A stretch of 35,407 nucleotides of DNA from CAYUKK01 sp964445305 (lineage in GTDB: Bacteria; Acidobacteriota; Aminicenantia; Aminicenantales; UBA8522), in the NCBI GenBank assembly GCA_964445305.1, contig CAYUKK010000080.1, positions 1 to 35,407 on the forward strand, given 5' to 3'. The first letter of the stretch is position 1. Every line of letters begins with the position of its first letter. Below the pieces are notes generated by a model. That model was given only the letters and a program-made list of their open reading frames with translations. It had not been told where the DNA came from and did not search any database. The position numbers and the translations under genes were made by a program. Shown one piece after another: positions 1-8,283 of the stretch.

Positions 1-1109
1 AGGGCCTTTTCGCGGGCCCATCGAATATTGGCCTGACGGTCGAAAAACCAGAAGGCAAAAAGGCCGAGGACGATCAATGTTAAGGCGGTAGGGACGGCCA
101 CCAGCGGACGCCGGAGGACGCGAATGAATCTCCTCAGGCTGAACCCTCCGATCTCCTCCTCGATGAGCTCCTTTTCAAACGCCCTGAGCTCCCTCAGGAC
201 GTCCGCTCCTGAAGAATAGCGCATAGAAGGATCCTTGCTGAGGCAGCGGCGGACAATGGCCTGAAGTCCCGGCGGCACCTGGGGACTCAGACTCTTGATG
301 GGTGCCGGCTCCTCGTGCACGATCGCATAGAGCAGCGAAGAGTCCCTCTCCCCCTTGAAAGGCAGCATCCCGGTGAGCATCTCGTAAAGCACGACACCAA
401 ATGACCAGACGTCGGTGCGCTGGTCAACCGCCTCTCCCTTGGCCTGCTCCGGGGACATGTAGGCCACGGTCCCCATGGTCCTCGCTTCCCGGGTTAAAGT
501 GGCTTCGCTCGTCACCTTGGCCAGCCCGAAGTCCATGACCTTGGCTTGCCCTTTCTCTCCCAGCATGATATTGGCCGGCTTGATGTCCCGGTGGACGATT
601 CCTTTCCGATGAGCTTCGGCCAGGCCTTCAGCGACCTGAATTGCGATCCTCAATGCCTCGCGCCAGTCGAGGGGCCCATCCTTTATCTTTTCCCCGAGGC
701 TCCGGCCTTCGACATAGGCCATGGCGATGTAGTTCCTTCCCTCGGCCCTGTCGACCTCATAGATTGTGCAGATATTGGGATGGTCGAGGATGGCGGCTGC
801 CCGCGCCTCCCGCATAAACCTTTCCTCAGCCTCCTGGTCTGAAGCCAGCCATGGCGGGAGGAACTTTATGGCCACGGTCCGCTTGAGCTTGAGGTCTTCG
901 GCCTTGATGACGATGCCCATCCCGCCGCGGCCGATCTCGGCAGCGATTTTGTATTTCCCGGCAAAGACTTCCCCTTCTTTGATCTCACGGCTCGGAAATT
1001 GGATGGTTTTGGTGACGGAGAGCTCAGGAGCGAGAATCAGCTTCGTCCCGCACTTGCCGCAATAGAATGTATCGGCGGGATTCTCAAACTGACATTTCGG
1101 GCACTTCAT
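1..1109 (-). CDS. Zinc-ribbon Ser/Thr protein kinase (PknB-like), partial, C-terminus beyond the left edge
   Basis: I translated this frame by hand from the ATG at 1109; 369 codons are present and remain open at base 1. Residues 3-20 form a zinc ribbon with two CxxC pairs (C3/C6 and C17/C20). A Hanks-type kinase domain follows: glycine-rich loop GRGGMG at 60-65, VAIK lysine K82, catalytic HRD with D175, N180, DFG at 193-195 and an APE-like SPEQ near 219. A hydrophobic helix at about 338-356 would anchor it in the inner membrane with the kinase in the cytoplasm; the extracytoplasmic part lies outside the window. A purine-rich GGTGAGGGTGAAAGGAAG precedes the ATG. It lies 53 bp downstream of the TonB-dependent receptor on the same strand, so co-transcription is possible. 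It should phosphorylate Ser/Thr targets; which ones cannot be told. Confidence 0.9.
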   Translation of the reverse strand, partial: MKCPKCQFENPADTFYCGKCGTKLILAPELSVTKTIQFPSREIKEGEVFAGKYKIAAEIGRGGMGIVIKAEDLKLKRTVAIKFLPPWLASDQEAEERFMREARAAAILDHPNICTIYEVDRAEGRNYIAMAYVEGRSLGEKIKDGPLDWREALRIAIQVAEGLAEAHRKGIVHRDIKPANIMLGEKGQAKVMDFGLAKVTSEATLTREARTMGTVAYMSPEQAKGEAVDQRTDVWSFGVVLYEMLTGMLPFKGERDSSLLYAIVHEEPAPIKSLSPQVPPGLQAIVRRCLSKDPSMRYSSGADVLRELRAFEKELIEEEIGGFSLRRFIRVLRRPLVAVPTALTLIVLGLFAFWFFDRQANIRWAREKA

Positions 1110-1117
1110 GGCTTCCT

Positions 1118-1153
1118 TTCACCCTCACCTGTCTTCTCCCATCAAGGGGGAGG
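1118..1153. repeat. Degenerate palindromic intergenic repeat
   Basis: The short gap between the receptor and the kinase contains CTCCC (1136-1140) pairing with GGGAG (1148-1152), next to a TCACCCTCACC tract. The layout resembles dispersed intergenic palindromes of the type CCTCCCCC-TTGAT-GGGGGAGG plus GGTGAGGGTGAA seen in many bacterial genomes. Only one copy is in the window, so the family assignment rests on general resemblance. The repeat supplies the purine-rich tract in front of the kinase start. Confidence 0.4.
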
Positions 1154-1162
1154 CGCAAAAAA

Positions 1163-4100
1163 TTAGAAGGAGAAGCGGACGCCGAGTCTCGCCGCAATCG
1201 GCGGAAAAAAGGCGTTGGCTTTCATAAACCGCGGGTCGGGGACATAGCCAGAAGTTTCGAGCTCCCAGTTTCCAGAAAGAAGCTCGCTTTCCGGAACAGC
1301 GATCTCATATAGCGTGCGAAATTGGTGAACCGACGTCTCCGTCGCCACATTGAAAACATTGTCTACATTGGCGTTAAAGCTGAGCATCGTCTTCGCCAGC
1401 TTCAAGCTGTACTCCGCGTACAGATTGGCAAACCACAGGAAAGGTTTCCGTCCGCGGTTCCCCCTGTTATATGGCATGTAGTTCGTAGCATTGACATTCC
1501 ACATTTCAGTAATAGGAGTGCCGCTCATGCCGTTGACGACGGTTCCGACCGTCAGGCCAAAGGGAAACGTGTACGCTCCGTAAAACTTAAAGAAATGGGT
1601 CCTGTCTGTTGCCAGAACGCCGTCGATCGGGTTGAGGTTTTTATCGAAGGAAAGAAACCAGTAATCGAAGTATCTTTCGACGTTCGGGCTGTTTCTGCCT
1701 TGACCCGGCGCATATTCTTCATCAGAGCTGGCAAGGCCAGAGTAGTTACCGGTCAGCCGGCTCCAGGTATAGGAAAATCCCGCCAGCCAATTTCCGCCGA
1801 ACCTCTTGTCCAGGCTGAAATTGACCGCCCAGTATTCGCGCTTGGCCTTGGGCGTCTCGGGATAAGTCGGATCGAATTTCCCGCCGTTGTGCGTGTGTCG
1901 GGAATATCCGTAGCCGGGATTCGTCATATAATAAACGCCGCCCGTTCCGGGCACCATGATCCCGACATCCTCGACCCCATAGCGCAGGTGCTTCTGGACG
2001 AGACGCAGCGTGGCCGAGAGGTTCTCCACGAGCTTTTTCTCGACACCCAGGGAGATCTCTCGCTGGCTCATCGGCTTCAGCCCGGGATCGACTGTATCCA
2101 GGTCGACCGGCGCGCGATCGATCAAGGTCAGCAGAGTCCCCGGGTAGTAGCGGTTTTTGCCGATCTTGTTCCACTCATAAGTATCCAGCGTATAGAAGGC
2201 TGTTTTGTACAGGAAGCCTCCGAATGCATGGGCAGCCGAATAGAGCTTCATGACGTCGAAATAGTAGCCAAAGCTCCCGAAGATCTTGAGGTTAGAGTCC
2301 CCGTAGACGTCATAGACGAACCCCAGCCTGGGTGCCAGCTTATCCTCGAATTTGAAATCGATGGCCTTGCGGTCTTTGAATTCTGGAAGGGAACTGTAGC
2401 AGGGCAAGTATTCGCTCTCGACTCTGGCGCCGAGGTTTAGGGTCAGCCTGTTTTTTATTGTCCAACTGTCCTGAAGGTAGACAGCCCAGCGGTCGGAATG
2501 GACTTTATAGAAGAGCCCGAAGGGGCCGGTTGTCTCATTTCCCGTCACAGAATAATAGCCATACGTGCCCATGCCGAAGTCCTTCCCGAAAATTATGGCC
2601 GGCCGGCCCCAGACGAACACGATATTCGGAAAGTCGGGATATTTGTATCCGTCTGCAAAATCTTCATCGGTGCGCACCCACTGAATGCCGAGCTTCCAAG
2701 CGTGTTCTCCGGCCAGATTCAGATAATAAGAGAAATCCGCGTTGACCGAAGATTTCGCAGCTTTCCTTTTCTCTGTAACCCAGAGCGAAACGCCGGGCAT
2801 ATTCGACCAGCCTCTCGGCTTGATATACTCGGCGGGAATTTCAGGGTAGATGCTATTTCCCATACCGCTATGGTAATACCGGGGCTCCTTGGGCTGAACC
2901 AATTGTCCGGTCCAATAATTGGTGTAAAAGGTGCCCGCGCGCAGGCTGAGCAGCATGTTATTGGTTATCGTCAAGTCGGCACTCGCCGCGGCGCTCCAAC
3001 TGGGAAAACTCCAGCCATAGTCCGGCCAGACATCCGTCGGGCTCCCCGTGCCGGCCCGGGGAGGAAGCTCTCCTTTGTATTTCCAAAAGTTGTTTGTGAA
3101 ACTTGCGCCGAGCCGCAGGAATTTGAACGGCTGCGTCGTTATTTTCGCATGAAAGTTCCAGTATTCGTCCCGACGTCTATAATCGCCTTCGATTCCCGAT
3201 GGGTCGAACTTGACGTGTCTTTCAGTTAAATTATAGACAGGGAGAAACGAGCCAAAAAACCACAGTCTATCCTTGAGGATATATCCCCCCAGGCTAAATC
3301 CTGCTTCGATTCTATCCACCCTGTCTTTCCCATAAAGGTCTTGATAATTGACGTATTCGGCGAGGTTGATGTCGTAGAGGCCCAGGCGAAGCGTGTCCCT
3401 TTCTTTTCCGGTGAGGCGAGAGCCGCTGTAATAGCCGATGAGGTCGCCGTGGAATTCGTTTCCTCCCTGCCGCGTGATGACATGGATGACGCCGCCGAGA
3501 GAGCCGCCGAACTCGGCCTGATAACCGCTGGCCTTGAATTGGACTTCATCGACGAATTCAAATGCGGCGCTGTGGTAGCGGACGCCAACATAGATGTCCG
3601 TTATGTCTGTCCCATCGATATAGAACATGTTCTCCGCGCCGGAGGCGCCGTCGACAGAGATTCCGGCCAGCAGCGGCTCATTAGAAACTCCCGGGACGGC
3701 GGTCACCAGGGAGTCGAAATCCCTCCCCTTTGGAAGCACCTGAAATGTCTCTTTGGTCAGCGTCATCCCTTTAACCGTACTCTTGACGTCGATCAGCGGG
3801 GTTTGGCCGACGACGGTGACCTGCTCTTCGATGGTCCCGATTTGCATGGAAACGTCCAACTTGACCGTCTGTTCGATCGCGACGACAATGCCGGTTCGGA
3901 CGACAGCCTTGAAACCCTGGAGTGCGAACGAGACTTTGTAAGTGCCGGGCGTGAGAGCGAACAGACGATACACTCCGTTGACATCAGTGACGGCGGTTGC
4001 CCTCCCCACCAGACTGGGGCTTGTGGCTTCAACGGAAACGCCGGGAAGCGGGTTTCCTTGCTCGTCGGCGACGGTTCCGAAGATTTTGCCGGTGGGAACT

Positions 4101-4183
4101 TGAGCCAATGAAACGCATAAAACAGAGGAGCTCAGCCACGCAAAACTCAAAAGAATGAGGAGAAGCCTCTTGCCTTGATCCAT
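1163..4183 (-). CDS. TonB-dependent receptor with N-terminal carboxypeptidase-regulatory-like domain (Oar/CarbopepD_reg type)
   Basis: A 1006-residue outer-membrane protein. Residues 1-27 look like a signal peptide ending near SLAQ. Residues 31-115 form a carboxypeptidase regulatory-like beta sandwich (GTVADEQGNPLPGVSVEA, later GVYRLFALTPGTYKV). The plug follows at about 120-240, containing VDGASGAENMFYIDGTD and GGVIHVITRQGGNEFHG. The remaining 750 residues are aromatic-rich amphipathic strands of a beta-barrel, ending in an aromatic residue (LGVRFSF). Such receptors take up large ligands with energy from TonB-ExbBD; the ligand cannot be read here, and no SusD partner or TonB gene is adjacent. 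GGGAGGGGG precedes the ATG by 3 nt. A consensus sigma-70 promoter lies far upstream, giving a long leader. The kinase gene follows on the same strand. Confidence 0.93.
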   Translation of the reverse strand: MDQGKRLLLILLSFAWLSSSVLCVSLAQVPTGKIFGTVADEQGNPLPGVSVEATSPSLVGRATAVTDVNGVYRLFALTPGTYKVSFALQGFKAVVRTGIVVAIEQTVKLDVSMQIGTIEEQVTVVGQTPLIDVKSTVKGMTLTKETFQVLPKGRDFDSLVTAVPGVSNEPLLAGISVDGASGAENMFYIDGTDITDIYVGVRYHSAAFEFVDEVQFKASGYQAEFGGSLGGVIHVITRQGGNEFHGDLIGYYSGSRLTGKERDTLRLGLYDINLAEYVNYQDLYGKDRVDRIEAGFSLGGYILKDRLWFFGSFLPVYNLTERHVKFDPSGIEGDYRRRDEYWNFHAKITTQPFKFLRLGASFTNNFWKYKGELPPRAGTGSPTDVWPDYGWSFPSWSAAASADLTITNNMLLSLRAGTFYTNYWTGQLVQPKEPRYYHSGMGNSIYPEIPAEYIKPRGWSNMPGVSLWVTEKRKAAKSSVNADFSYYLNLAGEHAWKLGIQWVRTDEDFADGYKYPDFPNIVFVWGRPAIIFGKDFGMGTYGYYSVTGNETTGPFGLFYKVHSDRWAVYLQDSWTIKNRLTLNLGARVESEYLPCYSSLPEFKDRKAIDFKFEDKLAPRLGFVYDVYGDSNLKIFGSFGYYFDVMKLYSAAHAFGGFLYKTAFYTLDTYEWNKIGKNRYYPGTLLTLIDRAPVDLDTVDPGLKPMSQREISLGVEKKLVENLSATLRLVQKHLRYGVEDVGIMVPGTGGVYYMTNPGYGYSRHTHNGGKFDPTYPETPKAKREYWAVNFSLDKRFGGNWLAGFSYTWSRLTGNYSGLASSDEEYAPGQGRNSPNVERYFDYWFLSFDKNLNPIDGVLATDRTHFFKFYGAYTFPFGLTVGTVVNGMSGTPITEMWNVNATNYMPYNRGNRGRKPFLWFANLYAEYSLKLAKTMLSFNANVDNVFNVATETSVHQFRTLYEIAVPESELLSGNWELETSGYVPDPRFMKANAFFPPIAARLGVRFSF

Positions 4184-4247
4184 TTTCCCCCTCCCTTCAT
4201 CTCATTCTTTTTCTCTGGCTTTGGGCTCATTCGGGGCCAACGCCCAG

Positions 4248-4299
4248 GATCCTTTGCCGGTCTTTCGCCGGCCAGCTTATCTGCCGAGATCAAAGGATC
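4248..4299 (-). promoter_or_regulatory. Inverted repeat in the leader of the TonB-dependent receptor gene
   Basis: GATCCTTTG (4248-4256) pairs perfectly with CAAAGGATC (4291-4299), enclosing a smaller GCCGG/CCGGC hairpin (4256-4260 and 4268-4272). It lies between the receptor's promoter and its start codon, so it would sit in the 5' untranslated RNA. No known riboswitch core (cobalamin, c-di-GMP, TPP) could be matched by eye. It may be a regulatory leader or simply a stable hairpin. Confidence 0.4.
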
Positions 4300-4415
4300 T
4301 ATCTGGCAGAATTCACTTCGCCTGAGGAAAACCGATATGAAGAGGATTTTGTCTTCGAGGGCATCTCTTTTTACGCCGAGCTCACCCAGAACAAAAATCA
4401 CCCGATTTCGATCAG

Positions 4416-4445
4416 ATTATAAGCCAAACAAATATTCGCTGTCAA
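4416..4445 (-). promoter_or_regulatory. Sigma-70 promoter for the TonB-dependent receptor gene
   Basis: On the minus strand TTGACA (4445-4440) is followed after 18 nt by TATAAT (4421-4416); both hexamers match consensus exactly. Transcription would begin near 4409, leaving a leader of about 225 nt before the start codon at 4183. It is the strongest promoter match in the window. It sits back to back with a weaker promoter facing apt. Confidence 0.75.
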
Positions 4446-4470
4446 GAAACAACCCAACTCCGCAACGCCG

Positions 4471-4500
4471 TTGACAAGGGGCGCGTTTTATCATTAAATG
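4471..4500 (+). promoter_or_regulatory. Possible promoter for apt
   Basis: TTGACA (4471-4476) is followed after 18 nt by TAAATG (4495-4500), a poor -10. Transcription would start near 4507, 19 nt before the apt start codon. The -35 is perfect and the position is right, but the -10 matches only about three of six bases. Confidence 0.4.
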
Positions 4501-4525
4501 GAGTTAGTTTTGGAGCGGTTGAGAT

Positions 4526-5062
4526 ATGATCGAAAAAATCAAGAACCAGATTTGCGAAATCAAGGATTTTCCCAAGCCAGGGGTCGGGTTTAAGGACATA
4601 ACCCCGGTCGTCCTCGATGCTGATTGTTATCGATACGTTATTGACCAGATGGTAGATTGGGCGGGGAAGAAGAGTCCTGAGCTCATCGCCGGGATCGAAT
4701 CGAGAGGCTTTCTTTTTGCCGCTCCCGTCGCCCACCGGCTTGGCCTCGGCTTGACCATCATCCGGAAGAAAGGGAAGCTACCGCGGCCGACCGTCTCAGT
4801 CCGGGCGCCGAATGAATATGCCGTCGAGCACTTCGAAATGCATACCGACAGCGTTCAGGCCGGTCAACGGGTGGTCATCATCGATGACTTGATTGCCACT
4901 GGCTCTTCCTCCATCAGCGCTATTAACCTCGTTCTTACCTTAGGGGGAAAGCCTGTCGGGTTTGGTGCCTTGGTCGAGCTTTCCTTCCTCAAGGGAGTCG
5001 AGAACATACGCCGGGCTCATCCCGATGTCGATATTTTTGCTCTCCTCAGCCTTGACAAGTGA
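4526..5062 (+). CDS. apt: Adenine phosphoribosyltransferase
   Basis: A 178-residue protein, the usual length for Apt. It converts adenine plus PRPP to AMP and pyrophosphate in cytoplasmic purine salvage. The PRPP-binding loop VVIIDDLIATGSS is at residues 116-128. N-terminal FPKPGVGFKDITP (15-27) and IAGIESRGFLFAAPVA (54-69) are typical of the family. The ATG at 4526 is preceded by GGAG at 4512-4515. It is the first gene of a long plus-strand run; the next gene is 107 bp downstream, so co-transcription is uncertain. No truncation or missing motif is seen. Confidence 0.96.
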   Translation: MIEKIKNQICEIKDFPKPGVGFKDITPVVLDADCYRYVIDQMVDWAGKKSPELIAGIESRGFLFAAPVAHRLGLGLTIIRKKGKLPRPTVSVRAPNEYAVEHFEMHTDSVQAGQRVVIIDDLIATGSSSISAINLVLTLGGKPVGFGALVELSFLKGVENIRRAHPDVDIFALLSLDK

Positions 5063-5169
5063 CGGGAAGGAAGAAAAGGGGAGAAAGAGAGAAAAGACCA
5101 AAGATATGGGGCGGCAATAAACAGACAAGAGCGAATCGAAGCATGTTATTAGGCCGGGGATGATTGACT

Positions 5170-6957
5170 ATGAGCCGGCAAAGATTTTTTTCCCTCCTCA
5201 GCCTCGTCGGTTTCTTTGCCATTTCTTGTGTGCCATCTCTCCGCGAGCTTACCCTCGTTCCCGCCGGGCCTGCTGAAGCCCGTTGGGTAAACGCCACCCT
5301 GAGCCGCATGACGCTCGAGGAGAAAATCGGGCAAATGGTCGCGGGCCGGTATATGGGCAGGTTTGTGAGTGAGGATAGCGATTATCTTAAGGACCTGGTC
5401 AACCTCATCCGTGAGCAAAAAATTGGCGGCCTCATCATTTTTGGGGGCGAAGTATTCGAAACTGCCTATCTTACCAACTTCCTCCAGCAAAAGTCCCGCC
5501 TGCCGCTCCTTATCGCCGCGGATTTTGAATGGGGAGCAGCCATGCGCATCAACGGGACAACCCTCTTTCCACCACTCATGGCCATGGCCGCCGCGTCTTC
5601 GGAGGAGCTCCTCCACCAGATGGGCAGGGTAACCGCAAGGGAAGCCCGGGCTATGGGCATCCACATGAACTACGCCCCGGTCGTTGACGTCAACATCAAC
5701 CCTGATAACCCCATCATCAACACGCGCTCACTCGGGGAGGACCCGGAGGAGGTGGCCCGTCTGGCCACCGCTTTCATTCGAGGCTCCCAGGAGAACGGCC
5801 TCATCGCCACAGCCAAGCATTTCCCAGGCCATGGGGACACCGACCTGGATTCCCATTCGCTCTTGCCCGCGATCAAGGCCGACCGGGAGCGGCTGGACAG
5901 GGTCGAACTCTATCCTTTTCTTCGGGTCATCCAGGCAGGTGTCGAGGCCATCATGACCGCCCACGTCTCGGTCCCCGCCTTGGACGATACTCCAAACCAG
6001 GCGGCCACTCTTTCGTATCCAATTATGACGGAATTGCTGAGAAAAAAAATGGGCTTCCGCGGCTTGCTCGTGACGGATGCGCTGGGGATGGGCGGAATCA
6101 CGCGTTTTTTTTCTCCAGGAGAATCGGCTGTCCTGGCTGTTAAAGCGGGGGTGGATATGCTTCTCCTTCCGCCCGACCCCAAGGAAGCTATTGCTTCTAT
6201 TGTCCGGGCCGTCACCGAGGGCGAAATCTCCGAAAGCCGTCTCAACCAATCCGTAAAAAGAATCCTCGCCCTCAAGGCCAGGCTCGGCCTCCACCGGAAT
6301 AGGTTTGTCGATATCGGTGCGCTCCCTCGCCAGGTCGCCATCAAGGAACACCAGGCCATCGCCAGACAGGCCTTTGAGAAATCGGTCACTTTGGTCAAGA
6401 ATGAAGCAGATGTTCTCCCTTTAACCCCCGGGGCCGATGGAAAAAAAATCTTCGTCTTTTCCCTGAGCAGCGACGTCGGTGACTATTACGCGGGAAGCAC
6501 GTTCATCCGGGAAATAGAGAAACGGCTTCCTGGCCTTCAAAGCTTGTATGCCGATGCCTTTACCGGTCATGAATACATTGACGAGGGGAGAGAAAAGGCT
6601 TCCCTCGCCAACACGGTCATCTTCGCTCTCTTTTCCAGCTTGAGGACGGCCAAGGGAAGCGTTGACCTTCTTGCCCGCCATGTCGAAATCGTCCGGGAAT
6701 TCTGTGCCAAGCCGGCTCCGGTTATCGTTTTCTCCTTCGGCAGCCCCTATTTTTTGCGGCATTTTCCCGATGTCGATGCCTATGTCTGTCTCTACCGGAA
6801 CACAGCCGAAGCCCAGGAGGTGGCCGCCCGAGCTCTTTTTGGCGAAATAGACATCAGCGGCAGACTACCTGTGTCCATTCCAGGACTCTACCCCGTCAGG
6901 CACGGACTCGACCTTCTCAAGAAATTCCCTCCTACCCCAGGTCCCTTGGAACCCTGA
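5170..6957 (+). CDS. Glycoside hydrolase family 3 beta-N-acetylhexosaminidase, lipoprotein
   Basis: A 595-residue protein. The ATG at 5170 is chosen over an upstream TTG at 5164 because GGGGA lies 9 nt before it and the signal sequence then begins MSRQRFF. The lipobox-like AISC puts the lipidated cysteine at residue 20. The NagZ-type GH3 barrel covers about 40-375: KHFPGHG at 216-222, the Asp-His dyad D227/H229 in DTDLDSH, and the probable nucleophile D303 in VTDALGMGG. A further ~215-residue C-terminal domain makes it longer than Gram-negative NagZ (about 340) and closer to the Bacillus secreted form. It should release terminal N-acetylglucosamine from muropeptides or other glycans outside the cytoplasm. 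The natural substrate is inferred. Confidence 0.92.
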   Translation: MSRQRFFSLLSLVGFFAISCVPSLRELTLVPAGPAEARWVNATLSRMTLEEKIGQMVAGRYMGRFVSEDSDYLKDLVNLIREQKIGGLIIFGGEVFETAYLTNFLQQKSRLPLLIAADFEWGAAMRINGTTLFPPLMAMAAASSEELLHQMGRVTAREARAMGIHMNYAPVVDVNINPDNPIINTRSLGEDPEEVARLATAFIRGSQENGLIATAKHFPGHGDTDLDSHSLLPAIKADRERLDRVELYPFLRVIQAGVEAIMTAHVSVPALDDTPNQAATLSYPIMTELLRKKMGFRGLLVTDALGMGGITRFFSPGESAVLAVKAGVDMLLLPPDPKEAIASIVRAVTEGEISESRLNQSVKRILALKARLGLHRNRFVDIGALPRQVAIKEHQAIARQAFEKSVTLVKNEADVLPLTPGADGKKIFVFSLSSDVGDYYAGSTFIREIEKRLPGLQSLYADAFTGHEYIDEGREKASLANTVIFALFSSLRTAKGSVDLLARHVEIVREFCAKPAPVIVFSFGSPYFLRHFPDVDAYVCLYRNTAEAQEVAARALFGEIDISGRLPVSIPGLYPVRHGLDLLKKFPPTPGPLEP

Positions 6958-7038
6958 TGAGAGAAATTGCTCAGGAGTGCGTTTCTTAATCATGAGGAGA
7001 TTCGGAGCGCGTGAGGAAAGAAAAGGAGGAAAGGGCAG

Positions 7039-8277
7039 ATGATTTTTCCCAAGAGAATTTTGGCCGGCGGGTTGGTCATCGTTGTCCTGGCCATTGCCGT
7101 GTTCTTCATCTTTTTCCGGGGCAAGGAAGAGGTAAGAGCCGAAAAGGGCGGGGAAGAAAGTTCCCGCCCCACGTTAAAAGCAGAAGAGGCTGGCCTCCCC
7201 GTCAAAGTCACTCGGGTCGAGCGCGGGGAACTGGTCATGAAGCTCAAATCGCCTGGCGAAGCCTACACGGAGAAGAAAATTGTCGTCAAGGCCGAAGTAT
7301 CCGGGACCATCAAGAACCTGGGCGTCAAAGAGGGCAAGCAGGTTCGGGCCGGTGAGCTCCTCGTCGAGATTGATGACCTGGAATACCGGCTCAAGCTGGA
7401 AAGGGCAGACGCTCTTCGGCTGCGCTACCTTTCTGAGCTCCTTCTGGAAAAACAGTTTGCCGAGCCGGACAAAGCCCCTGATCCCCAGGCTGAACAAAGA
7501 ATAAAAAGGGCTGAGGAAGAATTTTCCCGGGCCAGCTCCCTGTTCAGCCAGGGCCTTATCTCCCGGGCCGAGTTCGAAAAAGCGAGAAAAAACTATGAGC
7601 TCGTCATGATCGAAACAGGCCGGATGAAGGAAGAGGTCATGGCTTCGGCCAAGGGGTTAACCCAGGCAGAGATTGACGTTAAGATAGCCCAGATGGAGCT
7701 CGATAAAACCCAGATCAGGGCGCCTTTTTCCGGCATCGTCACCGACATCAAAGTCTCGCCAGGCGAAACCATCTCGGTTGGCCGGGAGCTTTTCACGCTC
7801 GTCGATATCAGCGAAATCAAGGTTCAGGCCAAAGTCCTTGAGAGCGAAGTGGGCAAACTGAAAGTCGGGCATGAGGCCGGCCTGAAATTCAGCGCCTATC
7901 CCGGAAAGACCTTCAAGGGAAAGGTGGAAGCGATCAGCCCCGTGATCAACCCCGAGGACAAGACCTGTACCGTCCATATCCTTGTCGAGAATCCTTCCCG
8001 CGAGATCAAGCCGGGCATGCACGCCGAAGTCGAAATCGCCGCCGATATCTATCAAGAGCGTGTTATCGTTCCCCAAGCGGCCATTCTCGTTCGCGGTGGC
8101 CGAAAGCTTGTGTTCGTTGTCGAGGGAGAGTTAGCTAAATGGCGTTACATCGATGTCGGGCTGGAAAACGAGGACTTCGCTGAAGTCCTCGATGGCGTCA
8201 AGGAAGGGGAGTTGGTCATCACGGAAGGACACTTCACACTGGCTCATGATGCCCGCGTTCGCGTAGCTCAGGAATAG
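7039..8277 (+). CDS. RND efflux periplasmic adaptor (HlyD/MFP family)
   Basis: A 412-residue protein with one N-terminal membrane anchor (about residues 7-27) and no lipobox. The first biotinyl-lipoyl half-motif lies near 75-115 (VVKAEVSGTIKNLGVKEGK). A helical hairpin follows at about 120-215, then the second lipoyl half with IRAPFSGIVTDIKVSPGE near 230, a beta-barrel and a membrane-proximal domain. It bridges an inner-membrane RND pump to an outer-membrane channel. AAAAGGAGG lies just upstream of the ATG. The first permease starts 6 bp after its stop, so the three genes are almost certainly one operon. No outer-membrane factor gene of the TolC type is present here. Confidence 0.94.
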   Translation: MIFPKRILAGGLVIVVLAIAVFFIFFRGKEEVRAEKGGEESSRPTLKAEEAGLPVKVTRVERGELVMKLKSPGEAYTEKKIVVKAEVSGTIKNLGVKEGKQVRAGELLVEIDDLEYRLKLERADALRLRYLSELLLEKQFAEPDKAPDPQAEQRIKRAEEEFSRASSLFSQGLISRAEFEKARKNYELVMIETGRMKEEVMASAKGLTQAEIDVKIAQMELDKTQIRAPFSGIVTDIKVSPGETISVGRELFTLVDISEIKVQAKVLESEVGKLKVGHEAGLKFSAYPGKTFKGKVEAISPVINPEDKTCTVHILVENPSREIKPGMHAEVEIAADIYQERVIVPQAAILVRGGRKLVFVVEGELAKWRYIDVGLENEDFAEVLDGVKEGELVITEGHFTLAHDARVRVAQE

Positions 8278-8283
8278 AACGGG

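Noticed and set aside
1322..2440. 372-codon open frame opposite the TonB-dependent receptor
   Set aside because: Antisense shadow of a gene with clear family features; no ribosome-binding site or domain.
4147..4401. 84-codon minus-strand frame starting just after the predicted receptor transcription start
   Set aside because: It could be an upstream leader peptide, but it has no ribosome-binding site, no recognisable composition and runs into the receptor gene in another frame.
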